Shown here: piece after piece, positions 1 to 7,222 of the stretch
Layout of the letters: every line of letters begins with the position of its first letter
Numbering within the stretch: the first letter of the stretch is position 1
Program-made: the position numbers and the translations under genes
The notes under the pieces: model-generated
What the model was told of the DNA's origin: nothing
Database searches by the model: none
Seen by the model: only the letters and a program-made list of their open reading frames with translations
Source: DATJPR01 sp035506295
GTDB lineage: Bacteria > Bacteroidota > Ignavibacteria > UBA10030 > UBA6906
DNA: 11,218 nt
Reading direction: 5' to 3'
Assembly (NCBI GenBank): GCA_035506295.1
Contig: DATJPR010000232.1
Location: forward strand, 1-11,218

Positions 1-344
1 GAGTCAATCAGAAGATCACGCCGAAGAGATTCGTAACCCACAAACCAGGCCAGAACACCGTATTCCCCCGGCAACAGATCGCGAAAAACAATCTGTCCAA
101 GTGGGTTTGTGGCTCCTTGCACAATAGGCTTCCCATGGCGAACGAGAACGACACGCGCAAGACTGATGGGCACACCTTCGGCAGAATCGAAGACTGCAAA
201 TCGGATGACGGCCACGGGGTGTCCTTCTGGAAGTGTTGCCCGCTGGCCGTACAAGGCCCCTGAGCCGATGACACACAGTCCGAGCAAAGCCGTGACTGCG
301 ACCCACCGCCTTGACCCGCTGCCAACGATCGACGCATTGATCAT
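1..344 (-). CDS. TonB-dependent outer-membrane receptor, N-terminal part (cut by window edge)
   Basis: The first 114 residues of a receptor gene continue past the left edge. The frame is open from ATG 344 to base 1. A perfect AGGAGG (349-354 on the plus strand as CCTCCT) lies 4 bases before the ATG and fixes the start. Residues 1-34 form a signal peptide (basic SRR, then a hydrophobic stretch ending ALYGQ). Residues 45-114 are a carboxypeptidase-regulatory-like beta domain, as found at the N terminus of many TBDTs. It closely matches the same domain of the receptor at 4324-6711: both have ATNPxGxIxFRD, then PGxYxV, then WFVGY. Plug and barrel would lie outside the window, so calling it a TBDT rests on that paralogy. 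It is divergent from the MntR-type repressor, with which it shares a control region, so metal-dependent repression is likely. Full length and substrate cannot be judged. Confidence 0.8.
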   Translation of the reverse strand, partial: MINASIVGSGSRRWVAVTALLGLCVIGSGALYGQRATLPEGHPVAVIRFAVFDSAEGVPISLARVVLVRHGKPIVQGATNPLGQIVFRDLLPGEYGVLAWFVGYESLRRDLLID

Positions 345-361
345 CGTTCCTCCTGACGACT

Positions 362-421
362 TCCGCTCGGGACCCTTGAGATCCATCCGAACGTTCGGTA
401 TCTTGGGACTACGCGAGCGGA
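362..421 (-). promoter_or_regulatory. Nested stem-loop in the receptor leader
   Basis: Four nested paired segments are visible: 362-369 with 414-421 (8 bp), 373-375 with 405-407 (3 bp), 379-382 with 400-403 (4 bp) and the self-complementary 387-398 (CCGAACGTTCGG). If transcription starts near 473, this 60-base structure lies in the 5' untranslated RNA of the receptor gene and ends 7 bases before its AGGAGG site. It could modulate translation or act as an attenuator. It matches no riboswitch class I recognise, and the fold was made by eye. Confidence 0.45.
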
Positions 422-470
422 CACAACAGCAGAAGACCCCGCAACCGTTAGGTGAAGTACAAACAACATA

Positions 471-488
471 ATGTAGTCTATGCTACAT
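471..488. promoter_or_regulatory. Dyad operator, candidate MntR-type repressor site
   Basis: ATGTAG and CTACAT form a perfect 6-bp inverted repeat with a 6-base centre (ATGTAGTCTATGCTACAT). It lies between the divergent receptor gene and the repressor gene and overlaps the -10 element proposed for the receptor. A dyad of this size fits binding by a DtxR/MntR dimer. It is not the same sequence as the enteric MntR box I recall, so assigning it to this repressor rests on position. It may also give autoregulation of the repressor gene. Confidence 0.5.
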
Positions 489-508
489 ATTTGGCGGATC
501 GAAGTCAA
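480..508 (-). promoter_or_regulatory. Sigma70-like promoter for the leftward receptor gene
   Basis: On the minus strand TTGACT (508-503) is followed after 17 bases by TAGCAT (485-480). The -35 matches five of six consensus bases and the spacing is ideal; the -10 is only moderate. Transcription would begin near 473, giving a leader of about 130 bases. The 18-bp dyad covers the -10, the usual arrangement for repression. Confidence 0.45.
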
Positions 509-535
509 GCCCCGGCGTCACCAATTCCACCACCG

Positions 536-994
536 ATGAAGACACCTTTACCCCGACACTCAACGACCGGCCGGGATCGCTCTTCCTCCTCGGCCCATGC
601 CGAGATTTTCTCCAAAACACGCAGAGAACATGCGAACGAACTGGCCGAGGATTATGTAGAGGCGATCGCGGGACTGACGGAAGAGATCGGCGAAGCCCGG
701 ATGGTCGACCTTGCCAGACGTCTGGGCGTAACACACGTCACGGTAAATCGGGCCATTCTCCGGCTGCAACGCGCAGGATACGTGACCGCCCAACCGTACC
801 GGGCCATCTTTCTGACCAGGAAGGGGAGTGATCTGGCTGCCACGTGCAAGGTCCGCCACGAGACGGTTGTGGCCTTTCTCAAGTCTCTTGGCATTCCAGG
901 GCGCATCGCCGAGCGCGACGCGGAGGGTATTGAACATCACGTCAGCCCGGAAACGCTCGCGGCATTCACACGAGGATTACGATCGAGGAGATGA
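536..994 (+). CDS. mntR: MntR/DtxR-family metal-dependent transcriptional repressor
   Basis: Encodes a 152-residue cytoplasmic DNA-binding protein. Residues about 35-95 form a winged helix-turn-helix (recognition region ARRLGVTHVTVNRAILRL), followed by a dimerisation/metal helix region ending near 150. By comparison with Bacillus MntR (ligands D8, E11, H77, E99, E102, H103) the equivalents are D39, E42, H108, E131, E134 and H135, in EDYVE, RHE and EGIEHH. The Asp at the first position is typical of manganese sensors rather than iron sensors. There is no C-terminal SH3 domain, and the length fits E. coli MntR (about 155 residues). An in-frame GTG at 452 would add 28 residues, but the 18-bp dyad would then lie inside the gene, so ATG 536 is preferred; neither start has a clear Shine-Dalgarno site. 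Likely targets are its own gene and the divergent receptor. Confidence 0.85.
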   Translation: MKTPLPRHSTTGRDRSSSSAHAEIFSKTRREHANELAEDYVEAIAGLTEEIGEARMVDLARRLGVTHVTVNRAILRLQRAGYVTAQPYRAIFLTRKGSDLAATCKVRHETVVAFLKSLGIPGRIAERDAEGIEHHVSPETLAAFTRGLRSRR

Positions 995-1018
995 TGCGGG
1001 ATGTGCGTCTGATATTGC

Positions 1019-1039
1019 GAAGGACCTCCCACCTTCTTT
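1019..1039 (+). terminator. Weak hairpin between convergent genes
   Basis: GAAGG (1019-1023) can pair with CCTTC (1032-1036) across an 8-base loop, followed by only three T residues. It lies 24 bases after the repressor stop codon, between convergent genes, so position suggests termination. The stem is short and the T tract poor. Confidence 0.2.
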
Positions 1040-1086
1040 GATTGCACCGGCCACCCTGTTCACGAGACTCCTTCCGGACTGCGGCC

Positions 1087-3216
1087 TTATTTCAAAAGTA
1101 TGAGAGACTTTGTCTGAACAAAGACCCCCGCCTGAATTCTGTAGAAATACACCCCGCTTGCGAAGCTCCTCCCATCAAACCGCGCATCATAGGTCCCTGC
1201 CGAGAGATCTTCATTGACCAGAGTCGCGACGAGTTGTCCGAGGGTATTGTAGAGGGCAAGGACTACGTGACCCTGACGGGCAATTGCATAGCGAATCGTC
1301 GTCGTGGGATTGAAGGGATTAGGAAAATTCTGACTCAAACTGAACGTGGTTGGTAGCCCCGCTTCATTGTGAGCGCCCGTAAGGAGACTAACCGCCGCAC
1401 TGACGTTCAGCTTTCCATTGCCCCAGCTATTGTTCGGCACACTGCCGGTGAAACCGTCCACTGTTGCGCCTTGCGCAATCGTGTTATACAACTCCTGGGG
1501 CGATAATGTCGGGGTTTTGCTCAACAGTAGCGTTGCCCCACCTGAGGCGACCGGGGTAGCCATGCTCGTCCCCTGCATGACAACATACGACGTATCGGTG
1601 CCGGTATTCCCCACGGTCGACACCCAAAAATCATCGGGAGTCGTAATCACATCGCGATCCCGGAGGGAAATGAGCGCCGTCCCCGGCGCAGCGATATCCG
1701 GCTTCACCATTCCATCGACTCTTGGTCCCCGACTTGAAAATGAGGCGATGTCACCAAGTGCTGTGCTGCTGGTGCTGCCGAAATGGTACGACATGCCGTC
1801 GTACGCCGTCCAGTCCTTTCTCGAGACAAATGCCCCTACGGCAATCGCGTGGTCTGCAGTTGCGGGTTCATCAATCGTATAGCTGGGATCAGGGGAAGCG
1901 AACGACACTTTGCGATCACCCCAATCCTCATAAATATGGAACATCGCCGGTGATGCGGAGAGGTTTACGACTTTGAGAAAATACTTGCCATTGCCCGCCG
2001 GCAAGAATCCGGCAACCTGTGAATACTGTGAACTCGTGCCCCGGACGCTCTTCGTTGAAGGAAGAGGCGTCGAGGCAATTGATCGCTGAGAACCGTCATA
2101 GTAGTGTAATGCGAGGGAAGGCTGACCACCACCCTGTTGGGGTCTCCAGATTAAATTGAACTGGAGCTTGGTTCCATTTGTCGTGGCTCCTGTAACATCC
2201 ACCTCGATAAATCCTGTGGAGTCGGACCCGTTGAGAGTCCCGGAATAATGCCTCGCCGATGCCCCTTCATTCCCTGCCGCGATGAAGAATGCGACCCCTT
2301 TTGCGTAGACGGCATCCACCGCCTGATCCTCCGGATCGGAGCCGTCATGATACGTGTCCCAACCGCCGTAACTCATCGAAAGCACATTTGCATGAAACGT
2401 ATCGACCGCTGCAGTCATCGCCGCGATGTCTCCCGCCGTCTGAGAATTCCCGGTGGTATCATTGCCAATCTTCATGAAGATAAGACCTGCACCCGGGGCC
2501 ATCCCTTTGAAGGGCCCCCCACCATTCTCGCTGTTCAATGATGAAAGGGTGCCTCGACCCAGAATTGTCGCAGTGACGTGGGTTCCGTGCCCGGTAACGT
2601 GGTTGACCACCGACGTCCCTATCGAATGGGGATAGTTCGAATAGTCTCTGGCGGCGATCACTCCCGGGAGGTCAGGATTTGACGGATCGTCATCCAATCC
2701 GGAGTCGAGCACTCCCACCCTCACGCCTGTCCCCGTCCATCCCCTTGCCCACACGGAGTCTGCCCCAATCGTGTGGGCAGCAACATTGTTTTTCGGCGAT
2801 CGAGAGAACTCCGCCGTCTCCATTCGCGCAAGGAAGCCGAGAGATAACGTGCCGACAAAATTCGCCACCGGCATCGTCGCGACCACGAAGCCGTACGGAT
2901 GATTCTCGACCGGCGGGATCCAGCTCTCCCAGTAGCAGTGGACGCCAAGAGACCTCAGCGAGTCCTGTTGCCTCGTCGTCGGATGCTCCTGAAAATACAG
3001 GAGGACGGTCGCCGTCGCAGAGTCTGCAGAGAGCAGCGCATCCTTGACCAACATTGTTTTCTCGCTGATATTCTGCAGAAGTTTGCCGCTGAGGATCTTG
3101 GAGCTTAGTCCGGCCGGCACGTTGACGATCTCAACCTTTTGTTCCGGCGACCCGGCTTGCGCCTTGAGAACACCAAGAGTCAGAAAGAGTGCGGGAAGAA
3201 TACGAATGTTTCTCAT
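1087..3216 (-). CDS. Secreted subtilisin-like serine protease (S8) with T9SS sorting tail
   Basis: A 709-residue exported protease. Residues 1-21 are a signal peptide (ends KAQA). About 67-140 resemble an I9-type propeptide. The catalytic domain spans about 150-610, with Asp171 in VLDSG, His210 in GHGTH, oxyanion Asn316 in AAGNEG and Ser551 in GTSMATP, so the triad is intact. An unusually long segment (about 325-448) between Asn and Ser looks like an inserted beta-sandwich. About 626-709 is a type IX sorting domain (FPNPFNPTTTIRYAI, then GVYFYR), so the protein should cross the outer membrane by T9SS and be released or anchored at the surface. No strong Shine-Dalgarno is seen before ATG 3216 (only GGTAG). 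It lies 44 bases downstream of the I9-like gene, probably in one transcript. Substrate is unknown; general protein degradation or processing is the simple reading. Confidence 0.93.
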   Translation of the reverse strand: MRNIRILPALFLTLGVLKAQAGSPEQKVEIVNVPAGLSSKILSGKLLQNISEKTMLVKDALLSADSATATVLLYFQEHPTTRQQDSLRSLGVHCYWESWIPPVENHPYGFVVATMPVANFVGTLSLGFLARMETAEFSRSPKNNVAAHTIGADSVWARGWTGTGVRVGVLDSGLDDDPSNPDLPGVIAARDYSNYPHSIGTSVVNHVTGHGTHVTATILGRGTLSSLNSENGGGPFKGMAPGAGLIFMKIGNDTTGNSQTAGDIAAMTAAVDTFHANVLSMSYGGWDTYHDGSDPEDQAVDAVYAKGVAFFIAAGNEGASARHYSGTLNGSDSTGFIEVDVTGATTNGTKLQFNLIWRPQQGGGQPSLALHYYDGSQRSIASTPLPSTKSVRGTSSQYSQVAGFLPAGNGKYFLKVVNLSASPAMFHIYEDWGDRKVSFASPDPSYTIDEPATADHAIAVGAFVSRKDWTAYDGMSYHFGSTSSTALGDIASFSSRGPRVDGMVKPDIAAPGTALISLRDRDVITTPDDFWVSTVGNTGTDTSYVVMQGTSMATPVASGGATLLLSKTPTLSPQELYNTIAQGATVDGFTGSVPNNSWGNGKLNVSAAVSLLTGAHNEAGLPTTFSLSQNFPNPFNPTTTIRYAIARQGHVVLALYNTLGQLVATLVNEDLSAGTYDARFDGRSFASGVYFYRIQAGVFVQTKSLILLK

Positions 3217-3260
3217 ACGCTACCATCAGTGTGTTGGCAGAGAGCTCGAACCCAGAAGAA

Positions 3261-3602
3261 CTACGGCTGAGGTGATTTTGTCGTATTACTGTCGATTGAC
3301 TGAACCGACGGCAACCTTGCGATACGTTTCAACTCGGGAATGGTCACGCGGGCGATGATGATTCCTCCCGCCACTTCAACGACTTCCGTGCCGATTGAAC
3401 GGATGTCATCCGGACTAGATCCATGGATCAGGACAACGATCTTCTGTGCATCATGGATATCCTTCGATGACACCAACATTTGCAGTCTCGCATCGAGTTT
3501 CGTAAGTTCATTCTGGGTGAGGAGGTCCTCCTCCCCGCACTGTGCCAGGAGAACGCCGGAAAGCGCAAGAAGAAGGATACGCACCTTAGGAAAACTCATC
3601 AT
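3261..3602 (-). CDS. Small secreted protein with inhibitor-I9-like (subtilase propeptide) domain
   Basis: About 113 residues. Residues 1-20 are basic then strongly hydrophobic (VRILLLALSGVLL), followed by AQCGEED; the Cys could be a lipidation site, but Gln at -1 is not a classic lipobox. The body (about 50-105) has the I9 pattern: a strand with IVVLIHG, a helix with DDIRSIG, then VVEVAGGIIIARV, a helix with ELKRIARLP and SVQSID. This matches propeptides of subtilases, which chaperone folding and inhibit the mature enzyme. There is no catalytic domain, so it would act in trans. The protease gene begins 44 bases downstream. The frame stays open upstream to 3713, but the signal peptide favours the tandem ATG ATG at 3602/3599. 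It could be an inhibitor protecting the periplasm before T9SS export or a folding helper; the sequence does not separate these. Confidence 0.65.
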   Translation of the reverse strand: MMSFPKVRILLLALSGVLLAQCGEEDLLTQNELTKLDARLQMLVSSKDIHDAQKIVVLIHGSSPDDIRSIGTEVVEVAGGIIIARVTIPELKRIARLPSVQSIDSNTTKSPQP

Positions 3603-3760
3603 GTTTTTGGAACACCCCGAAAGGCCGTTGTGTTCTGCCGTCTTACTAGACAGTTCTCGTTCCAACTTGCAATTCATGAGACATTCCGTAGAATCAGTTT
3701 GTTGGAACGGCATGAGATATGGGAACTTCCCGAAAGAGTCTCTGGTTACATGCTTAAGTT

Positions 3761-4099
3761 ATGAAACAACTATTTCTCCGGCGTGTTGCCATTTTTCTGC
3801 TGGCAACCTATGTTCCACTGAGCCTCTCGCTGGGGTTTCTCCACGCGGACGAGGACCAGGTGCATGGGTCCGGACGAGTCGAAGTTCATGTCCCTTCGTC
3901 CGGTGCGTCCGCACGTGCTGTGGAAACCGGGCCCTGCATTGCGTGCCTGATCATCTCTGGACACCACGTCCAGCACAATGCTATCCTTCCGGAGACCCTC
4001 GCTGCCCGGTTCTTTTTCCTTGAGCAAACTCCCGCCCCCGCGTCACTAACCCCCGAATCACCATCTGCACGTGCACCTCCCGTATCCCACTCTTCGTGA
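3761..4099 (+). CDS. Small exported CxxC/His protein (DUF2946-like), copy 1
   Basis: 112 residues. Residues 1-27 start basic (LRR) and become a hydrophobic helix (VAIFLLATYVPLSLSLGF), acting as a signal peptide or membrane anchor. Next come HADED, then C59-I-A-C62-L with H68-H69, and a Pro-rich tail with SARAPP near the C terminus. The paralog at 7223-7573 shares [RK]RxAxxLLxxYVPL, C[IF]ACL, GH and SARxPP; 7817-8116 shares a shorter set. The Cys/His groups suggest metal binding in the periplasm. The CxxC plus terminal RAPP resembles DUF2946 proteins as I remember them; that assignment is untested. It is the first gene of a plus-strand pair with the receptor at 4324. No clear Shine-Dalgarno site is seen. 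The real function is unknown. Confidence 0.7.
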   Translation: MKQLFLRRVAIFLLATYVPLSLSLGFLHADEDQVHGSGRVEVHVPSSGASARAVETGPCIACLIISGHHVQHNAILPETLAARFFFLEQTPAPASLTPESPSARAPPVSHSS

Positions 4100-4136
4100 G
4101 CCAAGGCGTTTTTTGTCATTCTGTGGTGTAGCTGTT

Positions 4137-4230
4137 CTTCTCTCGCGTTCGGGAGAAGGACTGTTGAATCGTGACGGTTTGTCATCAGTCCGGACAACCC
4201 ACAATTCCCCTCGGCCGATATCGCGGCCGA
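4137..4230 (+). promoter_or_regulatory. Run of three small hairpins before the second receptor
   Basis: The 224 bases between the small protein and the receptor start hold three inverted repeats: CTTCTCTC/GGGAGAAG (4137-4158, one wobble), GGTTtGTC/GACAACC (4176-4199, one bulge) and TCGGCCG/CGGCCGA with a 6-base centre (4211-4230, perfect). None is followed by a T tract, so they are not ordinary terminators. They could be leader RNA structure or an operator. No cobalamin-riboswitch core was found here. Confidence 0.3.
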
Positions 4231-4323
4231 AGCCCCACCTCCGATGACCTCCTGAACCTGTGGCTCTTCTCTGTGTGCATCCTTGTTGACTCAGACGACA
4301 ACCGCCAAATTGGGATTAAACTC

Positions 4324-6711
4324 ATGAAACCTCGTGTCGCCCTTTCACTCGCTTCTCTCTTTTGCTGGGCTCTTGCTCCGCTTGCATGGTCGGGGGAATC
4401 GCCCAAAGGACCTTCAGCCGAGCCCACCGTGCAGGCGCGCTTCACAGTGACCGACGCAGACCAGAACTTCCCCATCGAACTTGCCCACGTAATTCTTCGG
4501 CACAACGGAAGGATCATTGCGCAGGACGCTACGAATCCTGCCGGGCTGATTCGGTTCCGGGACATTGCCCCGGGAAGATATGAAGTCGCTGGATGGTTCG
4601 TTGGTTACAAAACGTACGTGGATTCCATTACGATTGACTTGCAGCACACGACGTTCGCCATTGCCCTGCATCCTGCGGGCACCACGACGCAGGAAGTGGA
4701 GGTGATCGGCAAACAGGAATTGGCGGTTTCGCACATTGACCCCAGAACCGGAAATCAGGTCTTTGAGGCCGAGACGTACCACGTTCCCCCGACGGCGAGA
4801 ATGACGAACCTCATCCAGGAGAATCTTCTGGGAGCAGTGCGGGCGCCCACAGGTGAAGTCCATATCCGAGGGCAGCACGGGGAGTTTACCTACTACATCG
4901 ATGGCCTGCCGGTTCCCCTGGGGGTCTTCGGTGGGCTGAATGAAGTTGTTGATCCGAAGGTCATTGAACGCACGACGTTTATCACAGGTGGTTTTCCGGC
5001 AGAGTACGGCGGCCAGATGGCGGCGATTGTCGACTTGAACAACCGCGTCCCGACAGGCAGCTTTCATCTCGACGCATCGACGTACGGAGGAAGCTACCTC
5101 GTCTTCAACGGTGCAAAGGGTTCTCCGGGCGATACTCTCGGGTCTCGGGTCGGACCGTTCCGGGCGCTCAATTCAAACGGTCAGGCACTCTCGATCAGCG
5201 ATCATATTGGAAATCTCGGGTTTTTTGTCTCCGGTTCGCGTCAGGAGACAGACCGGCGGATTGACCCGCCTGTCGCTTCGCTCTTTCACGATCATGGGTT
5301 CGACTATTTCCTGTACGGCAAGTTTGACTATATCCTGAGCGACGTCGACTATCTCACGTCCAACATCAATTTCGGCGATACGTATACGCAGGTCCCGTAC
5401 GATTCCGTCGAACAGATTGCTTCCGACCTGCAAAAGACAACGAATGGATTTCAGACATTGTCGTATTTCCGAACGCTCAATTCGGACATCGACGAGGAAT
5501 CCAATCTCTTCATCGGCGGATATGCACGCCAAGGCGGACTTGTCTACACGCCGGGAAATATCGATCCACCAAACTTTCAATTTGTCGGGGATACCCTTCA
5601 TAACTATTTGCTGGCCGAAGACAGGAGTTTTACGACGCTGGGGATGCGAGCGACATTTGACAAAAGGCTCTCGCACGAGTTCATGTACAAGGTGGGAATG
5701 AACTTCAGCAGCACAAGGGGGACCGAAAATTTCACGTCGACGGACCCGACGGGAATACCCGGACCTTCCATTGTCACAAATTTTGTGGGCTCGGACTTCG
5801 GCGTCTTCGCGGAATCGGAGTGGCATCCTCTCGAGTGGACCTCCTTCGATGTCGGCCTCAGGTATGATCAACATAGTGCCCCTGACATGCCCCTTCAACA
5901 CCAGGCGAGTCCGAGGATTCGATGGAATTTCTATATTGATGAATCGAATTCCGCCTATCTGTATTACGGCCGACTTTTTATGCCGACCAATATCGAAGGT
6001 CTCAGGTCGATTGCGCTCAACGTCAGTACCTCGCTCACACCCACGCTTCCGGAACGGGATGATTTCTACGAGGCCACCTTTACGCATGTATTCCCGGGCG
6101 GCGTGAGTGCGAAACTTGCATCGTTCTACAAATATTCCACGCCTGGAGTGGATGATCAAACGGTCGGGAATAGTGCCATCAAAACACCTGTGAATATTGA
6201 AACGGTCCGTACGACCGGCATCGAACTTGGACTTTCCTTCAACAGCGAGGAGACGCCCTTTTCAGGATATATCAACAGTTCGATCATTCATGCGTATGGA
6301 TCGGGGCTGGTGAGCGGCGGATTTCTAGACTTCGACACCGATGGACCGGCGACGGATCTGGATCACGACCAGCGGCTCTCAATCGTCGCCGACGTGAACT
6401 ACCAGCCCCGCGATTGGTTTGTCAACCTCAAAGGCATCTATGGTTCGGGCCTCGCGAACGGGAATCCTGACGGCGTCGCGTATGGCACGGGCCTCTTTGA
6501 TTTCAACACGGCAACGCACACGGCACCGTCCTGGATTCTCAACCTCGGGTTCGGGTATACGTTTCATTTCGCTGGCGGTATGACGCTTGACCCGTCACTG
6601 TTTATTACGAACCTGCTCGACAACGATCACCTTATCAAGGGAGCCTATTTCAGCGGCGCAAGCTGGGAAGAGCGCAGGAACGTCGTTCTGAAGTTATCTG
6701 TCCATGTGTAA
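4324..6711 (+). CDS. TonB-dependent outer-membrane receptor, full length
   Basis: 795 residues from ATG 4324. This start places a signal peptide (basic MKPR, then hydrophobic to about residue 24) at the N terminus; a longer in-frame opening from 4171 would bury it. Residues 36-117 form a carboxypeptidase-regulatory-like domain nearly matching the receptor at 1-344. A TonB-box-like EVEVIGK lies at about 124-130. The plug spans about 140-240 (VHIRGQHGEFTYYIDGLPVP, then FITGGFPAEYGG), and the 22-stranded barrel fills the rest, ending in alternating hydrophobic residues (VVLKLSVHV). The mature protein has no cysteine, unlike the receptor at 8199. Such receptors import scarce ligands (metal chelates, cobalamin, sugars) using ExbB-ExbD-TonB. 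It lies 224 bases after a small CxxC protein and ends before a terminator. Ligand unknown; metal uptake is inferred from neighbours. Confidence 0.92.
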   Translation: MKPRVALSLASLFCWALAPLAWSGESPKGPSAEPTVQARFTVTDADQNFPIELAHVILRHNGRIIAQDATNPAGLIRFRDIAPGRYEVAGWFVGYKTYVDSITIDLQHTTFAIALHPAGTTTQEVEVIGKQELAVSHIDPRTGNQVFEAETYHVPPTARMTNLIQENLLGAVRAPTGEVHIRGQHGEFTYYIDGLPVPLGVFGGLNEVVDPKVIERTTFITGGFPAEYGGQMAAIVDLNNRVPTGSFHLDASTYGGSYLVFNGAKGSPGDTLGSRVGPFRALNSNGQALSISDHIGNLGFFVSGSRQETDRRIDPPVASLFHDHGFDYFLYGKFDYILSDVDYLTSNINFGDTYTQVPYDSVEQIASDLQKTTNGFQTLSYFRTLNSDIDEESNLFIGGYARQGGLVYTPGNIDPPNFQFVGDTLHNYLLAEDRSFTTLGMRATFDKRLSHEFMYKVGMNFSSTRGTENFTSTDPTGIPGPSIVTNFVGSDFGVFAESEWHPLEWTSFDVGLRYDQHSAPDMPLQHQASPRIRWNFYIDESNSAYLYYGRLFMPTNIEGLRSIALNVSTSLTPTLPERDDFYEATFTHVFPGGVSAKLASFYKYSTPGVDDQTVGNSAIKTPVNIETVRTTGIELGLSFNSEETPFSGYINSSIIHAYGSGLVSGGFLDFDTDGPATDLDHDQRLSIVADVNYQPRDWFVNLKGIYGSGLANGNPDGVAYGTGLFDFNTATHTAPSWILNLGFGYTFHFAGGMTLDPSLFITNLLDNDHLIKGAYFSGASWEERRNVVLKLSVHV

Positions 6712-6755
6712 AGCTGGTCGGAAGGAAAACGCCACCGGCCTTTGAAGATTGTGTT

Positions 6756-6797
6756 GGATGTGCCCGATCGCATGTCGGGCACCTCCATTTTTCCCTT
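6756..6797 (+). terminator. Rho-independent terminator after the second receptor
   Basis: GTGCCCGA (6760-6767) pairs with TCGGGCAC (6775-6782) across a 7-base loop. The stem extends by three more pairs (6756-6758 with 6784-6786) after one mismatch, then comes ATTTTTCCCTT. It starts 44 bases after the receptor stop codon and separates this unit from the next. Confidence 0.75.
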
Positions 6798-7025
6798 GAG
6801 ACGCAGCCCGGTTCCTTCACATGGGCGCGCGGGGCGCTCGAGCAGTCATGCCAGACCCGCGTGAGAACGCGTTCGATAAGAATCATCTGGCGGCAATATC
6901 TCTCTTGTTGCCTGACAGTTGATGCGAACGTTGGATGTCCTCTCTTCCATTCGATTGAAGAGCCTATCCTTGCAATAGATGGGTAACTGTTCCTACGAAG
7001 GCAAGGATCCCGACAACCATACACC

Positions 7026-7054
7026 TTGACTCTTTCGGCGTCGTTGGGTATATT
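7026..7054 (+). promoter_or_regulatory. Strong sigma70-like promoter for the third module
   Basis: TTGACT (7026-7031) is followed after exactly 17 bases by TATATT (7049-7054); each hexamer differs from consensus by one base. TATTTTTG at 7051-7058 also fits the Bacteroidota -7 pattern TAnnTTTG. It would give a leader of about 160 bases before the small CxxC gene at 7223 and could drive the genes through exbD. The inverted repeat at 6966-7008 lies just upstream. Confidence 0.6.
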
Positions 7055-7222
7055 TTTGCGGGAGGAAACGGTGGGCCTGAGCTAACCCCCCTCACCGAAT
7101 CCCGATTTCCCCTGCACTCTGTCCTTTGTCATTCCAATCTTGATCCAACGATTCCCCACCGCGCGCAGCAAGCGCCGTAGCTCGTTGCAGGGAGATACTG
7201 CCAAAGCTTGCGCATTTGATGG

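Larger units (their letters stand above)
6712..7222 (+). other. Non-coding gap between two receptor modules
   Basis: No convincing gene was found in these 511 bases; the open frames lack start sites and resemble no family. The gap holds the terminator at 6756-6797, an 8-bp inverted repeat ATCCTTGC/GCAAGGAT with a 27-base centre (6966-6973 and 7001-7008), the promoter at 7026-7054 and a 7-bp hairpin (7069-7097) in the predicted leader. GGAGG at 7061-7065 precedes a four-codon GTG frame ending at 7085, too short to call. Confidence 0.5.

Noticed and set aside
452..535. N-terminal extension of the repressor from GTG 452
   Set aside because: It would bury the 18-bp dyad and promoter elements in coding sequence, and ATG 536 gives the normal family length.
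3603..3713. Extension of the I9-like protein to ATG 3713
   Set aside because: It would place 37 polar residues before the signal peptide; the tandem ATG at 3602/3599 is more credible.
4171..4323. N-terminal extension of the second receptor
   Set aside because: The signal peptide begins exactly at ATG 4324, and the upstream stretch contains hairpins and no domain.
5173..6159. Long minus-strand open frame within the second receptor gene
   Set aside because: It lies opposite a clear TonB receptor, has no recognisable domain or signal, and is a by-product of codon bias.
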